Shown here in pieces: positions 7,535-13,252 of a DNA stretch of 13,638 nucleotides. The position numbers and the translations under genes are program-made. Under the pieces are notes generated by a model that was given only the letters and a program-made list of their open reading frames with translations, was not told the origin of the DNA and made no database searches. The DNA is from Alphaproteobacteria bacterium (GTDB lineage Bacteria; Pseudomonadota; Alphaproteobacteria; BOG-932; Roseiterribacteraceae), in the NCBI GenBank assembly GCA_903970575.1, contig CAJCJC010000136.1:1-13638 (forward strand), read 5' to 3'. Position 1 is the first letter of the stretch; each line of letters starts with the position of its first letter.

Positions 7535-9998
7535 GGCCGTAAGCCCGCTTCCCATCGACGACGCCCTGCCCGCCCTGCTGGCGGCGCTCGCTGCGGGACG
7601 GGCGGCGGTACTCGTCGCGCCGCCCGGGGCGGGTAAGACGACGCGGGCTCCGCTGGCGCTGCTGGACGCGGGATGGCGCGGAGACGGAAAAATCATCCTG
7701 CTCGAACCCCGCAGGCTTGCCGCGCGAGCCGCGGCGCGGCGCATGGCGACAATGCTTGGGGAAGAGGTCGGCGGAACGGTCGGCTACCGGGTGCGCCTCG
7801 ACTCCAAGGTTTCGGCGCGCACGCGGATCGAGGTCGTGACCGAGGGCGTATTCACCCGCATGATCTTGGACGACCCCGCGCTGGAGGGGGTGGGCGCGGT
7901 GTTGTTCGACGAGTTTCACGAACGCAGCCTCGACAGCGATCTTGGTCTGGCGCTGGCGATCGACGCCACCGCCCTCAACGAAGATCTTCGGCTTGTGGTG
8001 ATGTCGGCCACGATCGACGGCGCGCGGGTGGCGCGGATATTGCGAGACGCACCGGTCATCGAAAGCCAGGGCCGCGCGTTCCCAGTCGAGACTCGTTATG
8101 TCGACCGCGACCCGTCGCTGCGACTGGAGGAACAGGTCGCCCAGACGGTAGCGGAGGCGATGCGGGCGGAAAGCGGATCGGCGCTCGTCTTCTTGCCGGG
8201 ACAGGCCGAGATCGCGCGGACCGCCGACCGTCTCACCGCACGCCTGCCGAAAGATATCGACATCGCGCCCCTCCATGGCCAGCTTTCGCCCGAGGAACAG
8301 GATCGCGCGATCCGACCCGCCGCGCCCGGTCGGCGCAAAATCGTTCTGGCGACATCCATCGCCGAGACGTCGCTCACCATCGAAACGATCCGGATCGTTA
8401 TCGATTCCGGATACCGCCGGGCGCCGCGCTTCGAACCGTCGACAGGCTTGACCACGCTCGAAACGATCCGGGTCTCGCGCGCCGGGGCCGATCAGCGGCG
8501 CGGGCGCGCTGGTCGGACGGAACCAGGAATCTGCTATCGGCTATGGAGCGAGGGACAGACGACCGCGCTGGCCGCTTATGATCGGCCGGAGATATTGGAG
8601 GCCGATCTGTCCAGCCTTGCGCTCGACCTCGCCGCCTGGGGCGTTTCCGATCCGGGTCGGCTCGCGTTCCTCGATCCACCGCCAAAGCCGGCCTGGAACG
8701 AGGCTGTAACGCTGCTGAGCGGCCTCGATGCGGTGGACGATGCGGGAAGGATCACGGTGGAGGGCAAGGCGCTGGCGCGGCTGCCGCTTCATCCCCGGCT
8801 CGCGCATATGATCCTGCGCGCCGCGCCCGAAGGCGAGGCTGGCGCGGCGGCGCTGCTCGCGGCGTTGCTGACCGAGCGCGGCCTTGGCGGAACGTCGCTC
8901 GATCTCCGAGCGCGGCTCGACGCCCTGCGGACGGACAGATCGCGGCGCGCGGACGAGACGCGGGGGCTGGCGCGGCGATGGGCCAACCTGGCGGCCGGCA
9001 AAGGCGTTTCATCAAGACACGACGAAGTGTCGGATATCGGTCGCCACCTCGCCCGCGCTTATCCCGACCGCGTCGCGCAAGCCGCGGGCGCTCGGGGCCG
9101 CTTCCGGCTGGCCAACGGTCGCGCAGCGACCATGGATGACTCCGAAACCCTGAGCACGGCGCCCTTCCTGGTGGTGACCGACATAACGGGAAGCGCCGGC
9201 GCGAGCCGAATCCGGGCCGCCGCGGCGATCGAGAAAGAGACGATCGAGGCGCTGTTCGCGCGCGAGATCGTCGCCGAAACGACACTGGCGTTCGATCCCG
9301 GCGCGCGTGCCGTCCGCTGCCGTCACACGCGGCGCATCGGCGCCTTGCGTCTTTCCGACGAGCCGGGGATGGTCGACGACGCGGAACAAGCCGCCACCCT
9401 CCTGGCGACCGGAATCGCCGAGATCGGCGCGGATTGCCTGCCTTGGTCGAAGGAGCAGATCGCGCTGCGCGCACGCGCCAGTTTCCTCGCCCGCTCGATC
9501 GGCGCGCCCTGGCCCGATTTGTCCGACGCTTCTCTGTCCAGGGATGGGGCGAGATGGCTCGCGCCCGCTATCGCGGGGCGATTCACGCTCGCCTCCATCA
9601 CGCAGGCGGATTTGGGAGCCGCGCTCGACGCAATGCTGCCGTGGCGCGAGCGCTCCGAACTGGAGCGGATGGCGCCCTCCCATTTCGACGCGCCTTCCGG
9701 GGCCCGCGCGCCGATCGACTATGGCGCGGATAACGGCCCCGCGCTGGAAATACGGGTGCAGGAACTCTTCGGCCTTGATCGGCATCCGAGCATCGCGGGC
9801 GGTAAACTCCCCCTTCTTTTGGTTTTACTGTCGCCGGCGCACCGGCCGATCCAGGTGACGCGAGACCTGCCCGGATTCTGGCGCGGGTCCTGGAAGAACG
9901 TCGCCAAGGAACTGAAGGGTCGGTATCCCAGGCATTCCTGGCCGGACGATCCGATCGCGGCCACCGCGACAAGCCGAGCCAAGCCACGCGCGATATAG
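7518..9998 (+). CDS. hrpB: ATP-dependent helicase HrpB
   Basis: An 826-residue DEAH/DEFH-box helicase with the full HrpB layout. The first core domain has Walker A APPGAGKTT (Gly37-Lys40), the DEFH box (Asp131-His134) and motif III SAT (163-165). The second core domain has LATSIAETSLTI and the QRRGRAGRTEPG motif VI. HA2/WH-like regions follow, then the HrpB C-terminal domain ending RYPRHSWPDDP and RAKPR, so the protein is complete. HrpB is a widespread, poorly understood proteobacterial RNA-helicase-like protein. The start is TTG at 7518, inside the end of the preceding gene (17-nt overlap). It is the best start because the conserved LPIDDALPALL opening follows at once and no ATG or GTG is available there. 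It probably relies on coupling to the upstream gene. A functional link to the acylation operon is not expected. Confidence 0.93.
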   Translation: MEPRDRAVSPLPIDDALPALLAALAAGRAAVLVAPPGAGKTTRAPLALLDAGWRGDGKIILLEPRRLAARAAARRMATMLGEEVGGTVGYRVRLDSKVSARTRIEVVTEGVFTRMILDDPALEGVGAVLFDEFHERSLDSDLGLALAIDATALNEDLRLVVMSATIDGARVARILRDAPVIESQGRAFPVETRYVDRDPSLRLEEQVAQTVAEAMRAESGSALVFLPGQAEIARTADRLTARLPKDIDIAPLHGQLSPEEQDRAIRPAAPGRRKIVLATSIAETSLTIETIRIVIDSGYRRAPRFEPSTGLTTLETIRVSRAGADQRRGRAGRTEPGICYRLWSEGQTTALAAYDRPEILEADLSSLALDLAAWGVSDPGRLAFLDPPPKPAWNEAVTLLSGLDAVDDAGRITVEGKALARLPLHPRLAHMILRAAPEGEAGAAALLAALLTERGLGGTSLDLRARLDALRTDRSRRADETRGLARRWANLAAGKGVSSRHDEVSDIGRHLARAYPDRVAQAAGARGRFRLANGRAATMDDSETLSTAPFLVVTDITGSAGASRIRAAAAIEKETIEALFAREIVAETTLAFDPGARAVRCRHTRRIGALRLSDEPGMVDDAEQAATLLATGIAEIGADCLPWSKEQIALRARASFLARSIGAPWPDLSDASLSRDGARWLAPAIAGRFTLASITQADLGAALDAMLPWRERSELERMAPSHFDAPSGARAPIDYGADNGPALEIRVQELFGLDRHPSIAGGKLPLLLVLLSPAHRPIQVTRDLPGFWRGSWKNVAKELKGRYPRHSWPDDPIAATATSRAKPRAI

Positions 9999-10215
9999 AA
10001 CCCCAAGGCTATAGCTCTATTCGCCCTCCCCTACCGCCGGGAACGGAATTACAATATAAAAATTAAGATATTGCCGAGAATGCAGTGGCGCTGAGAGGAT
10101 GCCGGGTTATATTACATGGCTGACCCAGCGCACCAGGCGCCGCGCTTTTAGGATGCTGCGATTGCGCCACTCCGGTTCGCATGATAAATTGATGTAAATT
10201 TCATGGGTAATATGC
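9999..10215. other. AT-richer intergenic region between hrpB and the winged-helix gene
   Basis: A 217-nt gap of lower GC content than its surroundings. It contains A/T-rich stretches around 10050-10072 that could hold a promoter, but no convincing -35/-10 pair was found. It also holds a palindrome GCTATAGC near 10009-10016, an imperfect nested inverted repeat (GCGCTG at 10088-10093 and CAGCGC at 10126-10131), and the direct repeat listed separately. No convincing terminator for hrpB and no gene were seen. Confidence 0.5.
10185..10200 (+). promoter_or_regulatory. Tandem direct repeat TAAATT-N4-TAAATT, candidate operator
   Basis: TAAATT at 10185-10190 recurs at 10195-10200, a 10-bp period, ending 15 nt before the ATG of the winged-helix gene. 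Direct half-sites about one helical turn apart are the usual binding pattern for OmpR/PhoB-type winged-helix proteins. The position suggests autoregulation by the adjacent gene. The same bases can also be read as an inverted repeat (AAATT, AATTT). The sequence is short and AT-rich, so chance is possible. Confidence 0.4.
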
Positions 10216-10734
10216 ATGAATCAGGTCGATAAAAGTCATAAAGGTCCTCTTAGCGACAGCGCGCACCATGATGGCTTTGAATTCGACTATGCGCATAACA
10301 TAATATTGTTTAGGGGAGACGTAATCCGCCTGTCACCCCATGAGGCGGACATTCTGCAAGTGCTTCTGAATAATCGCGCTCGCCCCACCCCTATGTCGGT
10401 ATTGATCCAGCGAGTCTATGGCGCGTTCGAACCTGACGCCGCGGCGGCGTCGATACGGGTGGCTATTCACTCGCTACGCCGCAAAATTCAGGGTACGGGC
10501 ATGGCTATTCGGGCTACGCCGAAAGTGGGTTATGAAATAGACGCATCGTGCATCCCAGAACTCAATCGTCGCCTCTCGGACAAGATATTAATGGCGCTGA
10601 ATGTCGCAAGGGCGTCGAACGAGATGGATATCGCCACGCATCTTGAGCTGGCCTATGACATGGCGGAGGTCAATCGCAAGAAATGGCTTCGCAAGGTCAA
10701 TGAATTATCCGGTCCAATCGGTATGACCGCTTAG
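10216..10734 (+). CDS. Orphan OmpR/PhoB-type winged-helix DNA-binding protein
   Basis: A 172-residue protein with no receiver domain. Residues about 20-108 form a Trans_reg_C winged helix: the strand region FEFDYAHNIILFRGDVIRL, the helix SPHEADILQVLLNNRARP, the recognition helix near 77-91 (ASIRVAIHSLRRKI) and the wing IRATPKVGYEI. The tail (109-172) looks helical, with LELAYDMAEVNRKKWLRKV, and could serve dimerisation or partner binding. It is presumably a cytoplasmic transcription factor controlled by something other than phosphorylation of its own receiver. Its GC content is clearly lower than neighbouring genes: by hand count 43% in 10261-10320 and 53% in 10321-10380, against 70% in 8881-8940 inside hrpB. 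Recent acquisition or weak expression could explain this. The ATG at 10216 lacks a strong ribosome site. Target genes are unknown; the adjacent glycosyltransferase and pilin genes are candidates. Confidence 0.82.
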   Translation: MNQVDKSHKGPLSDSAHHDGFEFDYAHNIILFRGDVIRLSPHEADILQVLLNNRARPTPMSVLIQRVYGAFEPDAAAASIRVAIHSLRRKIQGTGMAIRATPKVGYEIDASCIPELNRRLSDKILMALNVARASNEMDIATHLELAYDMAEVNRKKWLRKVNELSGPIGMTA

Positions 10735-11973
10735 TTGTCTTCGAAACCGACAGAAGCAATCGGCCCTCGGGACGGAACGTGGCGCCGGTTGTTCGCCGCG
10801 CTTGGACGCGGCGACGGTCTGAACAGGGAACGCGTATTTGCGTACACCGCGATCCTTTTGGTTTTGGAATGGGTAGCGTTCCTGTTCCTCGTCGCCGGAA
10901 CGCATGGATGGGTCGTTCCTCTCGAAAAACCCAGTACGACCGACTTCGCGAGTTTCTACGCAGCCGGCATTCAGGCGGATTCCGGAGCGCCCGCCGCGAT
11001 CTACGATCCACCAACGCACTTCATTGTCGAGCAAAACGTGACGGAGCCCGGCATCGAATACGTGCATTTCTTTTATCCGCCGATATTCGTCCTGCTGTGC
11101 GCGCTGGTCGCGCGCCTGCCCTATCTCCCGGCTTTCCTGGCGTTCGAGGGGGTTACCCTGGCGGGCGGCCTGATCGTCGCAAAGACCATATTGCGCGAAA
11201 AATCCTGGCGGATACTCATTCCAGTGCTGGCCTATCCGGCGATCCTCATCAATATCGGGGTCGGCCAAAATGGCCTGCTGACGGCGGCCCTGTTCGGGGG
11301 CGCGACCTTGCTGATCGATGCGCGTCCCGCGCTGGCGGGCGTGCTGTTCGGCGCGATCTGCTACAAGCCGCAATTCGGCGTTCTTATTCCCTTTGCGTTG
11401 ATCGCCGGCGGCAGATGGCGGGCGGTGGCGGCGGCGGCGGCGACCGTCGCCGGGCTCGTTCTCGCATCGATCGCGCTGTTCGGCTGGAATACTTGGGCGG
11501 CCTTCCTGGATGCATTAGCCGGCTCTCACACCGCGTATGAATCGGGCACGGTGGATGTCGCGGCGATGGCCAATATTTTCGGCGCGCTGCGCCTGATCGG
11601 CGCCGGTCCGGCGGCGGCTTATGCGGTTCAGGCGATCGTCACGGTCAGCATGGCCGGGTTGGTCGCCTTCGTGTGGCGGCGCGACACGTCCTTGCCGGCG
11701 CGGGCCGCGACGCTGGCGGCCGCGACCGTCGCCGCCGCGCCTCTGGCGCTGTTCTACGACCTGACCGTGGTCGGGATCGCGATGTGTTGGCTGGTGCGCG
11801 ACGCTCGGAAGAGCGGATTTCTCGCCTGGGAAAAGACCTTGCTGCTGCTGATTTTTCTTGCGCCGATGTTTACGCGCAGTTTCGGAACGGCTTGGAATCT
11901 GCCCGTGGCCGCATGCGCAACCTTGGTCCTGATCGGCCTTTGCGTCCGGCGCGCCTTATATAAATCCGTTTAA
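10735..11973 (+). CDS. GT87/DUF2029-family membrane glycosyltransferase
   Basis: A 412-residue, multi-pass hydrophobic protein of the GT-C fold. Family features are an Asp in the first periplasmic loop (STTDFASFYAAG, Asp70), then YVHFFYPPIF, GVGQNGLLTAALFGG and CYKPQFGVLIP. Family members move a sugar, typically mannose or arabinose, from a polyprenyl-phosphate donor to an acceptor on the outer side of the membrane; donor and acceptor here are unknown. The protein begins with about 33 hydrophilic residues before the first membrane span (about 34-55). The first possible start is TTG at 10735, immediately after the TAG of the winged-helix gene and in its frame. An alternative TTG at 10789 has a loose GGGACGGA upstream. 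There is no suitable ATG before the first membrane span, so the exact start is uncertain. The GC-rich codon use matches the rest of the window, unlike its upstream neighbour. Confidence 0.8.
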   Translation: MSSKPTEAIGPRDGTWRRLFAALGRGDGLNRERVFAYTAILLVLEWVAFLFLVAGTHGWVVPLEKPSTTDFASFYAAGIQADSGAPAAIYDPPTHFIVEQNVTEPGIEYVHFFYPPIFVLLCALVARLPYLPAFLAFEGVTLAGGLIVAKTILREKSWRILIPVLAYPAILINIGVGQNGLLTAALFGGATLLIDARPALAGVLFGAICYKPQFGVLIPFALIAGGRWRAVAAAAATVAGLVLASIALFGWNTWAAFLDALAGSHTAYESGTVDVAAMANIFGALRLIGAGPAAAYAVQAIVTVSMAGLVAFVWRRDTSLPARAATLAAATVAAAPLALFYDLTVVGIAMCWLVRDARKSGFLAWEKTLLLLIFLAPMFTRSFGTAWNLPVAACATLVLIGLCVRRALYKSV

Positions 11974-12129
11974 TATCAACAGATTATAATTATCACGCGG
12001 CGATGGAGCCGGCGCAAATCGCCAGCGAATCATCGCTAACGTCATTTTAACAACGCGCATGTTTATCTGTGAGGGTCAAGCACGCGCGGTAACGCGACTA
12101 ACCCAACCCCTTATGAGAGAGAACCTAAA
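11974..12129 (+). promoter_or_regulatory. Upstream region of the Flp pilin operon
   Basis: This 156-nt region should contain the pilin promoter. It holds a TATAAT at 11985-11990 with no matching -35, the CtrA-like box at 12036-12051, and a purine-rich GAGAGAGAA at 12115-12123 that serves as ribosome site for the first pilin. A 24-codon reading frame (12059-12133) ends in an ATGA overlap with the pilin start; whether it is translated is unknown. Confidence 0.5.
12036..12051 (+). promoter_or_regulatory. CtrA-like binding box (CTAA-N7-TTAAC)
   Basis: CTAACGTCATTTTAAC matches the alphaproteobacterial CtrA consensus TTAA-N7-TTAAC at all but one defined base, with the correct 7-nt spacer. It ends 78 nt before the first pilin ATG. 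In Caulobacter the pilin gene pilA is activated by CtrA, so the site makes sense here. Consequently the pilins may be expressed in a cell-cycle or motility-linked manner. The site is short, so chance remains possible. Confidence 0.5.
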
Positions 12130-12288
12130 ATGAGCATGCTGAAGAAATTTGCGAATGACGAAAACGGCGCCACCGCCATCGAGTACGGCCTGATCGCGGC
12201 CTTGGTCGCGCTCGGCATCGTCGCGGCTCTTGGAACCCTGCAGAGCGGCCTGTCGGGGCTGTTCACCAAAGTCGCCGGCAGCCTCTAA
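12130..12288 (+). CDS. flp: Flp/Tad type IVb pilin, copy 1
   Basis: A 52-residue Flp pilin: a short charged leader (MSMLKKFANDENG), then the processing motif G13|ATAIEYG with Glu at +5 and Tyr at +6, and a hydrophobic helix rich in Ala, Leu and Val. Cleavage after Gly13 by the prepilin peptidase encoded downstream would leave a 39-residue mature subunit of the thin adhesive Flp pilus. The purine-rich GAGAGAGAA at 12115-12123 is its ribosome site. It is the first of three pilin genes; only TC separates its stop from the next ATG. The mature sequence differs from copy 2 at only two residues (Ser/Gly at 26, Lys/Thr at 34), which indicates a recent tandem duplication. Confidence 0.93.
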   Translation: MSMLKKFANDENGATAIEYGLIAALVALGIVAALGTLQSGLSGLFTKVAGSL

Positions 12289-12290
12289 TC

Positions 12291-12455
12291 ATGAACGCCA
12301 AAAACCTTCGCGCCCTTACGAAGGACGAAAAGGGCGCCACCGCGATCGAGTACGGCCTTATCGCCGCCCTGGTCGCGCTCGGCATCGTCGCAGCTCTTGG
12401 AACCCTGCAAGGTGGTCTGTCAGGGCTGTTCACCACAGTAGCGGGTAGCCTCTGA
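12291..12455 (+). CDS. flp: Flp/Tad type IVb pilin, copy 2
   Basis: A 54-residue Flp pilin with leader MNAKNLRALTKDEKG, the cleavage site G15|ATAIEYG and a 39-residue mature part nearly the same as copy 1. By hand count, 14 of 117 bases differ between the two mature regions, mostly at third codon positions, so the protein sequence seems to be kept under selection while the leader has diverged more. It starts 2 nt after the stop of copy 1 with no clear ribosome site, which suggests translation coupled to copy 1. It should be processed by the CpaA peptidase at 12763 and assembled by the Tad machinery to the right. Confidence 0.92.
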   Translation: MNAKNLRALTKDEKGATAIEYGLIAALVALGIVAALGTLQGGLSGLFTTVAGSL

Positions 12456-12456
12456 T

Positions 12457-12624
12457 ATGAAACGGTTCCCTAAGCTTCATTTACTTCGGGACGATACACG
12501 CGGCGCGACGGCCATCGAATATGGAATGATCGCCACTTTGGTAGGGATGTCCCTGGTTGCCATCCTCCATATTCTCGGCTCGGCGGTGGATGTCGTGTTC
12601 TTGAAGATTTCGACCAGCGTCTAA
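12457..12624 (+). CDS. Divergent Flp/Tad pilin-like protein, copy 3
   Basis: A 55-residue protein with leader MKRFPKLHLLRDDTRG and the intact processing motif G16|ATAIEYG, again giving a mature part of exactly 39 residues. Beyond that motif it departs strongly from copies 1 and 2: MIATLVGMSLVAILHILG, then AVDVVFLKISTSV, with His in the helix and without the GLSGLF segment. Codon use in its first third is also less GC-rich. It begins 1 nt after the stop of copy 2 with no ribosome site, so it is probably coupled. It could be a minor pilin that caps, initiates or modifies the fibre, or a decaying copy; the intact cleavage motif and length favour a working gene. Confidence 0.85.
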   Translation: MKRFPKLHLLRDDTRGATAIEYGMIATLVGMSLVAILHILGSAVDVVFLKISTSV

Positions 12625-12674
12625 GTTCGTCTCGGACGGCGGCGTTGTCGAAAGGCGAAGGGTTAAGAAGGCTT

Positions 12675-12706
12675 GGGGGGCGGATGGGTTCACTCATCCG
12701 CCTTCC
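12675..12706 (+). terminator. Hairpin between the pilins and cpaA (terminator or attenuator)
   Basis: GGCGGATG at 12679-12686 pairs with CATCCGCC at 12695-12702 around an 8-nt loop; wobble and G-C pairs can extend the stem on the outside to 12675 and 12706. The following bases (GCTTTCC) are only weakly T-rich, so termination would be partial. A leaky stop here would allow abundant pilin and less of the assembly proteins downstream. The hairpin is clear; its action is inferred. Confidence 0.55.
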
Positions 12707-12762
12707 GCTTTCCATCTAGCGGGCGGAACCACGGGAATTCTTAAAACAGTAAGGTCGCGCTT

Positions 12763-13233
12763 ATGTCGATCCAAGATTTCGTGAATCAGTTCGTCTTTTT
12801 CTGTTTCTTCGCGCTGATCCTGTTCGCGGCGATGAGCGATGCCGCGTCCTATCGTATTCCTAATTTGATCAGCATCGGTCTTTTGGCGCTTTTTCCGATT
12901 CATGTCTGGGCGAGCCCCACGCCGGTCGATTGGATAAGCGCTCTTCTCGTCGCCGCGGCCGGTTTCGCGGTCGGATTTGTGTTGTTCGCGCGCGGATTGG
13001 TCGGCGGCGGGGACGTAAAGTTACTAAGCGCCACGATGCTTTGGGCCGGCGCCACATTGGTTGCGTCTCAACTTATCATTATGGCGCTGGTCGGCGGCGC
13101 ATTATCGGTCGCCGCCATCGCCATCCATTATTTTCGGCGGCGCACCGCCGATGCCGCCGCGCCAAAGGTGCCCTACGGCATAGCCATCGCCGCAGGAGCC
13201 GGATACGCCGGCATGAAGTTGCTCATCGGCTGA
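12763..13233 (+). CDS. cpaA: Type IVb prepilin peptidase CpaA/TadV
   Basis: A 156-residue membrane aspartyl protease (peptidase family A24) that lacks the N-terminal methylation domain of PilD, as is normal for CpaA/TadV. The two catalytic aspartates are visible: Asp26 in AAMSDAASYRIPN and Asp84 in the GGGDVKLL motif (GxGD). Several membrane spans surround them, and PKVPYGIAIAAGAG near the C-terminus is also typical. It cleaves the Flp pilins encoded just upstream after the Gly of G|ATAIEY, at the inner membrane. AAGG at 12751-12754 is a fair ribosome site for the ATG at 12763. It is separated from the pilins by 138 nt containing a hairpin, and from cpaB by 19 nt, so it heads the tad assembly operon. 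Confidence 0.93.
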   Translation: MSIQDFVNQFVFFCFFALILFAAMSDAASYRIPNLISIGLLALFPIHVWASPTPVDWISALLVAAAGFAVGFVLFARGLVGGGDVKLLSATMLWAGATLVASQLIIMALVGGALSVAAIAIHYFRRRTADAAAPKVPYGIAIAAGAGYAGMKLLIG

Positions 13234-13252
13234 TCCGAGAAAGAGCATAATC

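Noticed and set aside
9012..9785. Minus-strand open frame antisense to hrpB
   Set aside because: Mirror frame of a GC-rich gene; the HrpB C-terminal half on the + strand is complete and conserved to its last residues.
9999..10035. Possible terminator after hrpB around GCTATAGC
   Set aside because: Only a short A/T-containing palindrome with no GC stem and no T-tract.
10088..10131. Imperfect nested inverted repeat (GCGCTG/CAGCGC with GGGT/ACCC)
   Set aside because: The two arms compete for one base, the loop is long and no family of sites is suggested; it is likely chance.
10099..10152. Possible leader peptide of 17 codons upstream of the winged-helix gene (MPGYITWLTQ...)
   Set aside because: The purine run GAGAGG directly touches the ATG, leaving no normal spacing, and there is no attenuator structure around it.
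11985..11990. Perfect TATAAT hexamer upstream of the pilins
   Set aside because: No -35-like hexamer at 16-18 nt and it is about 140 nt from the pilin start in an AT-rich patch, so it is not called as a promoter.
12230..12448. Plus-strand open frame across pilin copies 1 and 2 in another frame
   Set aside because: It overlaps two unmistakable pilins; its translation is Arg/Pro/Ser-rich and lacks any motif.
12470..12715. Minus-strand open frame over pilin copy 3 and the hairpin
   Set aside because: No motif and no ribosome site; the + strand has an intact G|ATAIEYG pilin sequence.
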